Below are positions 8,040 through 14,858 of a stretch of DNA of 64,000 nucleotides, piece after piece; position 1 is the first letter of the stretch; every line of letters starts with the position of its first letter. The stretch comes from Paucibacter sediminis. Its GTDB lineage: Bacteria > Pseudomonadota > Gammaproteobacteria > Burkholderiales > Burkholderiaceae_C. The position numbers were made by a program, and so were the translations under genes. The DNA lies in the NCBI RefSeq assembly GCF_030254645.1, contig NZ_CP116346.1:806001-870000 (forward strand). Reading direction: 5' to 3'. The notes under the pieces are model-generated. The model saw only the letters and a list, made by a program, of their open reading frames with translations. It was not told the origin of the DNA and did no database searches.

Positions 8040-9257
8040 TCAGGCTTTGACTTTGAAGGCATCGGCGTACTTGGCAGGGTCCTTGCCATCCCACACCAGG
8101 CCGTCGATGAACTTGCTGCTGCGCATCGGCTCCTTGGGCACGCTGATGTTCAGCTGCGCCGCCGCCTGCTTGTAGAGCTCGATCTGGTTGATCTGCCTGG
8201 CCACGCCCAGGTAGTCGGGATGCTCCTTCAGCAGGCCCCAGCGCTTGTGCTGGGTGAGGAACCACATGCCGTCGCTGAGGTAGGGAAAGGTCACCGCCCC
8301 GTCGTTGAAGAACTTCATGTGGTTGGGGTCGTCCCAGGTCTTGCCCAGGCCGTTCTGGTAACGGCCCAGGATGCGCTGGTTGATCGCATCGACGCCGGTG
8401 TTGACATAGGCCTTGTCGGCAATCACGTCGGCCATCTTGAGCTTGTTCTGCAGGCCGGCATCGATCCAGCGGCCCGCCTCCAGCACGGCCATGATGACGG
8501 CGCGCGCGGTGTTGGGGTACTTCTTGGCGAACTCGCCCGTCGTGCCCAGCACCTTTTCGGGATGGTCCTTCCAGACGTCCTGGGTCGTCACCGCGGTGAT
8601 GCCGATGCCGTCCATGATGGCGCGGTGGTTCCAGGGCTCGCCGACGCAGTAGCCGTCCATATTGCCGACGCGCATGTTCGCCACCATTTGCGGCGGGGGC
8701 ACGGTGATGACCTTGGCGTCCCTGACCGGGTTCACGCCATGTGCGGCCAGCCAGTAGTTGAGCCACATCGCATGCGTGCCGGTGGGGAAGGTCTGCGCAA
8801 AGGTGTACTCGCGCTTCTCGGCCGCCATCAGCTTGGCCAGCGAGGCGCCATCGATGGCACCCTTGTCGGCCAGCTTCTTCGACAGCGTGATGGCCTGGCC
8901 ATTGTTGTTGAGCGTCATCAGCACGGCCATGTCCTTCTTGGGGCCGGCAATGCCCAGATGCACGCCATAGATCAGGCCGTAGAGCACATGGGCCATGTCG
9001 AGTTCGCCGTTCACCAGCTTGTCGCGCACGCCGGCCCAGGAGGCCTCCTTGGTGGGGATGATCTTGATGCCGTACTTCTTGTCGAAGCCCAGCACCGCGG
9101 CCATCACCACGCTGGCGCAATCGGTCAGCGGGATGAAGCCGATGCGCACCTCCTCCTTCTCGGGCTTGTCGGAGCCGGCGGCCCAGACCGTGGGGTGCAG
9201 CGCACCCACGGCAGCACCGGCGGCGCCGGCCAGCAGCTTGCGACGGTCTTCGCTCAT
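8040..9257 (-). CDS. nrtA: Nitrate ABC transporter substrate-binding protein, Tat-type signal
   Basis: A 405-residue periplasmic nitrate-binding protein of the NrtA/CmpA family. The N-terminus MSEDRRKLLAGAAGAAVG looks like a twin-arginine signal ending near AWAAGSDKP. The mature part starts EVRIGFIPLTDCA, typical of NrtA. ATG 9257 is preferred because AAGGAGG sits 5 nt upstream; ATGs at 9284 and 9290 are in frame with a weaker GGAG. NasS, the cytoplasmic partner of NasT, is a relative of NrtA, but the export signal and permease linkage make this the transporter component. Confidence 0.93.
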   Translation of the reverse strand: MSEDRRKLLAGAAGAAVGALHPTVWAAGSDKPEKEEVRIGFIPLTDCASVVMAAVLGFDKKYGIKIIPTKEASWAGVRDKLVNGELDMAHVLYGLIYGVHLGIAGPKKDMAVLMTLNNNGQAITLSKKLADKGAIDGASLAKLMAAEKREYTFAQTFPTGTHAMWLNYWLAAHGVNPVRDAKVITVPPPQMVANMRVGNMDGYCVGEPWNHRAIMDGIGITAVTTQDVWKDHPEKVLGTTGEFAKKYPNTARAVIMAVLEAGRWIDAGLQNKLKMADVIADKAYVNTGVDAINQRILGRYQNGLGKTWDDPNHMKFFNDGAVTFPYLSDGMWFLTQHKRWGLLKEHPDYLGVARQINQIELYKQAAAQLNISVPKEPMRSSKFIDGLVWDGKDPAKYADAFKVKA

Positions 9258-9308
9258 CAAACCCTCCTTGCGCTTCTCGCTCATTGACATCTCCAAACAA
9301 GGCCACGG

Positions 9309-9374
9309 AAAAACAAAAAGGCGCCACGACCATCCAGCGCTTGCAGGGGCAAGCACCAGGGGTCGGACGCCTTT
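9309..9374 (-). terminator. Intrinsic terminator in the nrtA leader (attenuator)
   Basis: In the nrtA transcript AAAGGCG (9374-9368) pairs with CGCCUUU (9323-9317). Inner pairings are GACC/GGUC (9364-9361 with 9331-9328) and GCUUGC/GCAAGC (9354-9349 with 9344-9339). The 3' arm runs into UUUUUGUUUUU. Its 5' arm is exactly the loop and 3' side of the P2 hairpin, so the two structures are mutually exclusive. This is the layout expected for ANTAR-controlled antitermination. Confidence 0.88.
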
Positions 9375-9379
9375 GTCCA
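9364..9379 (-). promoter_or_regulatory. ANTAR-target hairpin P2 in the nrtA leader
   Basis: GGAC and GUCC form a short stem, extended by a U-G pair, with hexaloop AAAGGC (A1, G4 as in known ANTAR targets). Ten nt separate it from P1. Its loop and 3' arm include the AAAGGCG that makes the 5' arm of the terminator, so protein-stabilised P2 would prevent termination. Confidence 0.8.
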
Positions 9380-9389
9380 GATTTCAGCT

Positions 9390-9411
9390 GAGCCCGCGCC
9401 GTTGCGGCCTC
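9390..9411 (-). promoter_or_regulatory. ANTAR-target hairpin P1 in the nrtA leader
   Basis: GAGGCCGC and GCGGGCUC form an 8-position stem with one internal G-G mismatch, closed by hexaloop AACGGC (A1, G4). It begins at the +1 predicted from the sigma-54 promoter. Together with P2 it makes the tandem two-hairpin motif recognised by ANTAR dimers. Confidence 0.8.
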
Positions 9412-9421
9412 AACCTTGTTT

Positions 9422-9437
9422 AGCAGGAGCCGTGCCA
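9422..9437 (-). promoter_or_regulatory. Sigma-54 promoter of nrtABD
   Basis: The minus strand reads TGGCACG-GCTC-CTGCT, one mismatch from TGGCACG-N4-TTGCW, with the -24 GG and -12 GC correctly spaced. Predicted +1 is near 9411, giving a leader of about 154 nt before the chosen nrtA ATG. It lies 50 bp downstream of nasT, so nrtABD can be transcribed separately from nasT. Confidence 0.78.
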
Positions 9438-9486
9438 GCCCTTGCTGCCTTGCGCCGGCGCCGCCATGCACGCTTGCAAGGCGGAA

Positions 9487-10143
9487 TCAGCCGCCGCGCA
9501 CCCCGATTTGGTGCGGACGCAGCAGGGCCTGCGCCTCGATGATGCGGTCGGCCACCTCGGCCAGCGGCTCGCCGCGGTCCATGGCCAGGCGGCGCAGGCG
9601 CTTGTAGGCCGCGTCTTCGTCCAGGCCCAGCTCCTGCATCAGGATGCCCTTGGCCCGCTCCACGCTCTTGCGGCCGGCCAGCTGGGCCTGGGCGCGGCCC
9701 AGCTCCTGGCGCAGGGCCAGGTCTTGCTCGAAGCGCGCGATCGCCACCTGCAGCACCGGCGCCAGGCGCTCGGCCTGCAGGCCCGCCACCACATAGGCGC
9801 TCACACCGGCCTTGAGGGCGCGGCGCATCGGGTCGTCGCTGGCATCCTCGGAGAACACCACCACGGGCCTTGGCATGCGTTCGTGCAGGGCCGCCAGGTT
9901 TTCCACCGTGTCGCGCGTGGGCGATTCGCTGTCGACGATCACCACATCGGGCTTGAGGCGCAGCACGCAGTCATGGATCAGGGTGGCCTGCTCGATCACG
10001 CCCACCACCTCGCAGCCCTGGCGCGTGAGCTCCTCGCGGATCAGCTGCACGCGGTTGGCGCCGTCGTCGATCAGCAGCACGCGCAGGCCGGGGGTGGCGG
10101 CGCGGGGATCGGGGTGCGGCGATGGCGGCGTGGGCAGCGACAT
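9487..10143 (-). CDS. nasT: NasT-type response regulator with ANTAR domain
   Basis: A 218-residue regulator: receiver domain (~20-135, LLIDDGANR, Asp71 in VIVDSES) followed by a coiled linker and an ANTAR domain (~155-212, SVERAKGILMQELGLDEDAAYKRLRRLAM). NasT binds paired hairpins in leader mRNA and allows transcription of nitrate-assimilation genes; it is normally held inactive by NasS until nitrate or nitrite is present. The nrtA leader just downstream has matching hairpins. No nasS is adjacent. The ~19-residue Pro-rich N-terminal tail means the true start might be slightly internal. Confidence 0.93.
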   Translation of the reverse strand: MSLPTPPSPHPDPRAATPGLRVLLIDDGANRVQLIREELTRQGCEVVGVIEQATLIHDCVLRLKPDVVIVDSESPTRDTVENLAALHERMPRPVVVFSEDASDDPMRRALKAGVSAYVVAGLQAERLAPVLQVAIARFEQDLALRQELGRAQAQLAGRKSVERAKGILMQELGLDEDAAYKRLRRLAMDRGEPLAEVADRIIEAQALLRPHQIGVRGG

Positions 10144-10226
10144 GTGGGGCTGCGCTCACGCAACTTCCATGCCGCGCTGCCGGACAATCGGCCTCCCTCC
10201 CTGCTCCCGACGACGAACTCCGCACC

Positions 10227-10952
10227 ATGAAACCGCGCTCCCTGGCCCTGGTCGCCCTGTGCTTGCTGCTGGCCCTCGGCGCCGCCGGCCTGTTCTGGCT
10301 GCGCGGCAATCTCGACCGCCTGGTGCGCGACGCCATCGTCGGCTATGGCAGCCAGATGACGCAGGCGCCGGTGCGGCTGGGCGCCGTCAAGCTCAGCGCC
10401 GGCGACGGCCTGGGGGTGTTGCGGGAGCTCAGCATCGGCAACCCGGCCGGCTTCAAGACCGCCCACGCGCTGCGCGTCGAGCAGATCGCGATCGCCGTGG
10501 ACCTGGCCTCGCTGACCCGCGAGGTGGTGCTGATACGGCAGATCGAGCTGATCGCCCCCGACTTGATCTACGAGAAGGCCGGCGGCCGCACCAACTTCGA
10601 TGCGCTGCAGGCGAATATCGCGCAGCAGCTGGGTGCGAGCGGCGGCGCGCCCGCCAGGGATGGCAAGCCAGGCAAACGCTTCATCGTCGAGAGCTTTGCG
10701 CTGCGCAAGGCGCGTGCCCAGGTGAGCGCCGGCTTCCTGCAGGGCAACACCGTCTCCATCGCCCTGCCCGACATCAGCCTGCGCGACATCGGCAAGGCCC
10801 AGGGCGGGCTGACGGCCGACGAACTGGGCCAGGTGATCGCCCAGGCCATCAATCGGCAGCTGCGCGCCTCCATCAGCTTCGACAAGCTGCTGAAGTCCAC
10901 CGAGTCGGGGCTGGAGAGCGTGGGCCGGGCGGTGAAGGGCCTGTTCAAGTAA
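10227..10952 (+). CDS. AsmA-like membrane-anchored protein of unknown function
   Basis: A 241-residue protein with an N-terminal membrane helix (LALVALCLLLALGAAGLFWL) and a periplasmic domain resembling the start of AsmA/TamB-type proteins (VRLGAVKLSAGDGLGVLRELSIGNPAGF; EQIAIAVDLASL; IRQIELIAPDLIYE). It is much shorter than AsmA itself. The start at 10227 places the signal anchor at the N-terminus; an upstream in-frame ATG at 10122 adds a segment without domain character. Divergent from nasT. A role in envelope lipid transport is only a family-level guess. Confidence 0.8.
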   Translation: MKPRSLALVALCLLLALGAAGLFWLRGNLDRLVRDAIVGYGSQMTQAPVRLGAVKLSAGDGLGVLRELSIGNPAGFKTAHALRVEQIAIAVDLASLTREVVLIRQIELIAPDLIYEKAGGRTNFDALQANIAQQLGASGGAPARDGKPGKRFIVESFALRKARAQVSAGFLQGNTVSIALPDISLRDIGKAQGGLTADELGQVIAQAINRQLRASISFDKLLKSTESGLESVGRAVKGLFK

Positions 10953-10961
10953 GGCCGCAGC

Positions 10962-11288
10962 TCACTGCTTGAGGATCCACTTCGCGATCTGCCGCGCCTC
11001 GGCCTCGCTCACCAGGGGGCGCTCGCTCTGGTCGGGCATGGTGGCCTTGTTCCAGTGCGGCCCGCCGGTGGCGGCGCTGCCCTTGCGTATGGTGGCCACC
11101 ATCGCCACCTCGGCATTGCCCTTGCCCTTCCAGAACTTGGCGATCTTCTGGAACGAGGGCGCGGCGCCGTCCTCCTTGAGGGCATGGCAGCCCATGCACT
11201 GCTTGTCCTGCACGAGCTTCTCGTTGGCCATGACCGCGCCGGGCAGAACCAGCAGCATGAGGGCCGCGAAACGCAGAGATGTCTTCAT
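10962..11288 (-). CDS. Small periplasmic c-type cytochrome (c551/c8-like)
   Basis: A 108-residue protein with a cleavable signal peptide (MKTSLRFAALMLLVLPGAVMA) and a single haem site CMGCH. A distal Met ligand is likely in NKATMPDQ, followed by the class I C-terminal helix (EAEARQIAKWILKQ). It shuttles one electron in the periplasm. ATG 11288 has GGAGG 6 nt upstream, better than the upstream in-frame 11348 start. It lies 102 bp downstream of the S8 protease on the same strand and may be the last gene of that cluster. It also ends 9 bp from the convergent AsmA-like gene. Confidence 0.9.
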   Translation of the reverse strand: MKTSLRFAALMLLVLPGAVMANEKLVQDKQCMGCHALKEDGAAPSFQKIAKFWKGKGNAEVAMVATIRKGSAATGGPHWNKATMPDQSERPLVSEAEARQIAKWILKQ

Positions 11289-11390
11289 AGCAAACCTCCG
11301 TTCACCCAGGGTCTGTCTAGACCTTAGGCGTCTGCCAAGCTTCAGCATTGCGGGAGATCAAGGCATGGCGGGCGGCAGCGCCGCCGCGCT

Positions 11391-12707
11391 TCAGTGCCCG
11401 CCGGCGACGGCGGCGTCGAGCTCGGGGCAGTGCCCCTGGGCGCCCTGGGCGAGCAGGCTGCGCAGCGCCGCGCAGGCATGCACCGGCCGCCGCCCCGCGG
11501 CGGTGGCGGCGGGCATGGACTGGCGCAGCAGGCGCTCGAGTTCGGGTGCGGCCAGGCCGGGTCGGCGCGCCAGCAGCAGGGCGGCAATACCGCTGACCTG
11601 GGCGGCCGCGATCGAGCTGCCCGAGATCGCGTCGTAATGGCCGCCCGGCGCGAGCGTGAAGACATCGACGCCCGGCGCATACAGCACGCCTGGCGCCGGG
11701 TCGCGGCCATGCTCGAGCGCGTCGATCGCGATGACGCCGGCAATGCCGGTCGGGAAGCCCTCGCGCCGACCGCTGGGCGGCACCGCGCCGACAAACACCG
11801 TGCCATGCTGCAGGCCGCGCTCGACGATGCGCCGCAGCAGCGCGTCGTCCGGCCCGCCGAGGCTGAGATTGACGATGTCGGCCTTGGCATGCAGCGCGGC
11901 GATCAGGGCCTGCGCCAGCGTGAAGCTGTTGCACTGCCCCTGGCCGGCGCCGTTGACCCAGCAGCCGCGCAGGCTCAGCAGCCGGGCGTCGGGGGCGATG
12001 CCGGCAATGCCGATGCCGTTGTTGGGCTGCGCCGCGATCACGCCGGCCACCGCCGTGCCATGCACCTCGGCGGGCGCACGCCCATCGGCCACCAGATCGG
12101 CGGCGACCAGCCGACGGCCCAGGTCGGGATGGGCCAGGTCCACCCCAGTGTCGACCACCGCGATGCGCACGCCCTCGCCGCGCGACCAGCGCTGCGCGGC
12201 GGCCACCCCCATGTCCTGCAGATTGCGCTGCAGGGCGGCATAGGGGTCGTTGTAGTCCGCGCCACGCAGCGCATGGCCGGCCAGGGGCTGGGCGGACTCC
12301 ACGCGCGCATCGCGCTGCAGCGCGGCCAGCACCTGCTCGCGCTGCGCGCCCGCGGGAATTTCGTACACCAGGCAATGCAGGCCCAGCAGCTCGATCGGCC
12401 AGGCCGCCACCTCGCGCAAGCCATGGCTGCCGGCAATGCCACGCGCCAGCGCGAGCGCACTGCTGCTGGCCCGGTAGGCGCCGGCACCCGCATAGCCGCG
12501 CGGTGTGGAGCCGGCATAGCCCTGCGGGCTGAGCGCCAGGTTGTGCACCGTGACGACGACATATCGCTCCGGCTGCGACAGCACCGCCTCGCCCAGCGGC
12601 ACGGCCTCCGGCATCGGCATCGGCATCGGTAGCTGTGGCGCCGGGCGCAGCGCAGCGCATGCCGCCAGCAGCAGGGCCAGCAGGGCCGGCAGCAGGCGCG
12701 CACTCAT
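11391..12707 (-). CDS. Subtilisin-like S8 serine protease lipoprotein
   Basis: A 438-residue protein with a lipoprotein signal (LLALLLAAC, Cys17). A ~150-residue N-terminal region precedes the catalytic S8 domain: Asp186 in VVDTGVD, His216 in VHGTAVAG, the NLSLGG oxyanion strand and Ser365 in SGSSIAAAQ. All three catalytic residues are present, so it should be active on the periplasmic side of a membrane. Its ATG overlaps the anti-sigma stop (ATGA), so the two are translationally coupled. That link suggests the protease acts in the same signalling unit, possibly on the anti-sigma factor or on the exported products. This is inference. Confidence 0.9.
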   Translation of the reverse strand: MSARLLPALLALLLAACAALRPAPQLPMPMPMPEAVPLGEAVLSQPERYVVVTVHNLALSPQGYAGSTPRGYAGAGAYRASSSALALARGIAGSHGLREVAAWPIELLGLHCLVYEIPAGAQREQVLAALQRDARVESAQPLAGHALRGADYNDPYAALQRNLQDMGVAAAQRWSRGEGVRIAVVDTGVDLAHPDLGRRLVAADLVADGRAPAEVHGTAVAGVIAAQPNNGIGIAGIAPDARLLSLRGCWVNGAGQGQCNSFTLAQALIAALHAKADIVNLSLGGPDDALLRRIVERGLQHGTVFVGAVPPSGRREGFPTGIAGVIAIDALEHGRDPAPGVLYAPGVDVFTLAPGGHYDAISGSSIAAAQVSGIAALLLARRPGLAAPELERLLRQSMPAATAAGRRPVHACAALRSLLAQGAQGHCPELDAAVAGGH

Positions 12708-13408
12708 CGCGGCGCCGCGGCCAGCGGCTCGGCAAAGCGCACGCGCGGGTCGGCACGCAGGCGCGCCAGCACCGCGGCCAGCGCCTCGGGCGTGGACGAC
12801 GGGCTGCCGCGCAGCGCCAGGGTGAACAGGCCGGCCTCGGAGGGCCCCGCCACCGCCACCAACTGATGCGCCTGCAGCAGGCCCTGCAATTCCGCCAGGC
12901 TGAGGCTGGGCGCGAACAGCACGCGCAGGCGCGCCTCGCCGGCCGGCTGCGAGCTCAGCGTCAGGTAGCGCGGCGCGGCATCCAGCGCCGCCGTATCGGG
13001 CCGCCAGAGCGTCAGGCCCAGCAAGAGGCTCAGGGCCAGCGCCTGCACCAGCACCGCGGCGCTCAGCCAGGCCACCAGGCCACGCGGCCGGCGCAGCGCC
13101 GCCAGGCCGGCCAGCCAGGGCCTTTGGGTCGCCGGCGCGCGGGCGGGATGCACGGCTTTGGCCGCGGCATCGATGCGCTGCATCAGCTTGCGCAGGCCCG
13201 CCTGTGGCGCGTACTCCAGCTGCACCGGCGCGCGCATCAGGCCGCGCAACTGCTGCTGCGCGCGCAGCTCCTGGCGGCAGGCCGGGCATTGCTCGAGATG
13301 GGCCGTCAGCTGCCGGGCCTGGCCCTCCGGCAGCGTGCCATTCACATGCCAGGGCAGCAGCTGCGCCAGCTCGCTCCTGCAGGTGGCGGTTTCGCGGGCT
13401 TGCTTCAT
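12704..13408 (-). CDS. Zinc-finger anti-sigma factor, single membrane helix
   Basis: A 234-residue protein with an N-terminal anti-sigma zinc motif (HLEQCPAC, H37/C41/C44) in the cytoplasm, one membrane helix (~110-135, AWLSAAVLVQALALSLLLGLTLW) and a periplasmic C-terminal domain of ~100 residues. The latter has repeats like LAELQGLLQAHQLVAVAGPSEAGLFTLAL. It starts 10 bp after the ECF sigma gene and overlaps the protease gene. By family it would sequester the sigma factor until its periplasmic domain senses a signal or is cleaved. Confidence 0.88.
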   Translation of the reverse strand: MKQARETATCRSELAQLLPWHVNGTLPEGQARQLTAHLEQCPACRQELRAQQQLRGLMRAPVQLEYAPQAGLRKLMQRIDAAAKAVHPARAPATQRPWLAGLAALRRPRGLVAWLSAAVLVQALALSLLLGLTLWRPDTAALDAAPRYLTLSSQPAGEARLRVLFAPSLSLAELQGLLQAHQLVAVAGPSEAGLFTLALRGSPSSTPEALAAVLARLRADPRVRFAEPLAAAPR

Positions 13409-13418
13409 CGCGATATCC

Positions 13419-14009
13419 TCATTTCTGCCCCGACAGATCCGGCAGCAATTGGCGCAGCTTGCGGCGCGCGTGGAACATGCGCGTCTTCACCGTGTTGACC
13501 GGGCAGTCGGTGATGACGGCAATCTCTTCGCAGCTGTGGCCCAGGTAATAGGTCAGCTCCAGCACCAGGCGCTGCTCCAGGGGCAGGGTGGCGAGCGCGC
13601 GGTCCAGCAGCTCGCGGCGCTCGAACTCGCTGGCCGGGTCCTCCTGTTCGATCGGCTCGTCCAGCGCCGTCGCATGCGGGCGCACGCTGGCATGGCGCAT
13701 GGTCTTGAGGGCGCGCCGATAGGCGATGCCGACGATCCAGGTGGAGACGCGCGACGCCGCGCGGAACTCGCCGGCGCTCTGCCAGACGATCCAGAGCGTG
13801 TCGTTGATGATTTCCTCGGCCAGCTCGTAGCGCAGGGTCACGCGCGTCAGAAAGCGCGCCAGCCGGCGGTGGTAGCGGGTGTAGAGCTCCTCGAGCGCGC
13901 TGCGCTCGCCGGCCGCCACGCGCCGCAGCAAGGCCAGGTCATGGGCGTCGTCCGCCCCCAGGCCGCCGGGCTCCGGCATCAGGCCTTTGGGTTCACCCAG
14001 CACATGCAC
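13419..14009 (-). CDS. ECF-family RNA polymerase sigma factor
   Basis: A 196-residue sigma-70 family ECF factor with region 2 (LYTRYHRRLARFLTRVTLRYELAEEIINDTLWIVW...STWIVGIAYRRA) and region 4 (LPLEQRLVLELTYYLGHSCEEIAVITDCPVNTVKTRMFHAR). The GTG at 14009 is chosen because AAGGAGGT ends 6 nt before it and a promoter-like element occupies 14054-14082. In-frame ATGs at 14096 and 14054 would sit at or upstream of that promoter's start site. It is followed by its anti-sigma factor. The target genes are probably those with the shared TGAACC-type promoters in this cluster. Confidence 0.9.
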   Translation of the reverse strand: MHVLGEPKGLMPEPGGLGADDAHDLALLRRVAAGERSALEELYTRYHRRLARFLTRVTLRYELAEEIINDTLWIVWQSAGEFRAASRVSTWIVGIAYRRALKTMRHASVRPHATALDEPIEQEDPASEFERRELLDRALATLPLEQRLVLELTYYLGHSCEEIAVITDCPVNTVKTRMFHARRKLRQLLPDLSGQK

Positions 14010-14053
14010 GCTCCGACCTCCTTGCTCCGCCATCTCATCAGCAACGCCCGCCA

Positions 14054-14082
14054 TGAGTACCCGCCAGGCGCGCCACGGTTCA
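14054..14082 (-). promoter_or_regulatory. ECF-type promoter before the sigma factor gene
   Basis: The minus strand carries TGAACC (14082-14077), a 17-bp spacer and TACTCA (14059-14054). The -35 element is identical to, and the -10 element similar to, those at 16954-16986 and 17017-17050. A transcript from here would begin about 35 nt upstream of the GTG start with its strong SD. It suggests autoregulation. Confidence 0.6.
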
Positions 14083-14092
14083 ATCGCCCGCC

Positions 14093-14821
14093 TCAAAATT
14101 TCCAGGCGGCGCTGAGCGCCCAGCGCCCATGGGCGGCATTCACGCCGAACAAGCGGCGCGCCGCCGCGCTGCTGTCGATGCGCGCCAGGCTCAGCTCGGC
14201 GCGCCCGAACTGGGCGGCCAGGCCCAGATCCCAGGCGCGGTAGGACTCCCCCAGCAGCGCCCTGGTGTCGTAATGGCCCAGCGAGGCGGTCAGCGCCAGC
14301 GGGCCGGCCGGCGTCCAGCCCAGCGGCTGCCGCGCCACCAGCTCGTAGGCGCGCGTCGCCTGGCGCTGGACCAGGCCGTAGTCGGCGCGGCGCCCGGCAT
14401 TCGGCGCCAGCCCCACGCTCAGGCTCAGGCGGTCCTCGAAGCGCAGGCTGGCCGAGAGCTCGTCGGCGTCCGGCCGGCCATAGACCGACGCGTCGGCATA
14501 GCGGTAGTGCACATAGCGCAGCGCCGCGGCCCAGCCGCGCGGCAGCGTCAGGCCCAGGCCGGCGTAGAGATTGAGCTCATGGTTGCTGAGGTTGGACGGC
14601 GCGCGCGTCGCGGCCGAGGCCCAGAGGCCGGCGAACCAGCCCCCGGGCAGGCCGGCATGCAGATCGGCCTGCAGGGTGGGCCGGCCGCGCGCCTGCAGCA
14701 CGCCACGGAACACGCTCTCGTTGGTGAGCAGCAGTGAGCCGCCCAGCAAGGGCTGCGCGGCAGCCGGCACGGCGGCCAGTGCCAGCAGCCCCACCCCCAG
14801 CGCAGAACTCCCTACGGCCAT
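14093..14821 (-). CDS. TorF-family putative outer-membrane porin
   Basis: A 242-residue protein with a signal peptide (MAVGSSALGVGLLALAAVPAAAQ) and a body of alternating amphipathic strands (SLLLTNESVFRGVLQ, GWFAGLWASAATR, HELNLYAGLGLTL). It ends in Phe (LSAAWKF), the usual beta-barrel terminal signal. The pattern matches the TorF/Gcw_chp putative porin family. The ATG at 14839 is also possible; 14821 directly precedes the signal peptide. It lies 37 bp after the beta-propeller gene and upstream of the sigma gene on the same strand. Substrate unknown. Confidence 0.85.
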   Translation of the reverse strand: MAVGSSALGVGLLALAAVPAAAQPLLGGSLLLTNESVFRGVLQARGRPTLQADLHAGLPGGWFAGLWASAATRAPSNLSNHELNLYAGLGLTLPRGWAAALRYVHYRYADASVYGRPDADELSASLRFEDRLSLSVGLAPNAGRRADYGLVQRQATRAYELVARQPLGWTPAGPLALTASLGHYDTRALLGESYRAWDLGLAAQFGRAELSLARIDSSAAARRLFGVNAAHGRWALSAAWKF

Positions 14822-14858
14822 GCAGCGCCCCAAAAGCATCGGGTCCGATTATGGGCGC

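Noticed and set aside
9498-9514. GCACC...GGTGC inverted repeat as an NtrC site upstream of the nrtA sigma-54 promoter
   Set aside because: The spacing between half sites is 7 bp instead of the 5 expected for the NtrC consensus, and it lies in the nasT coding end; too weak to annotate.
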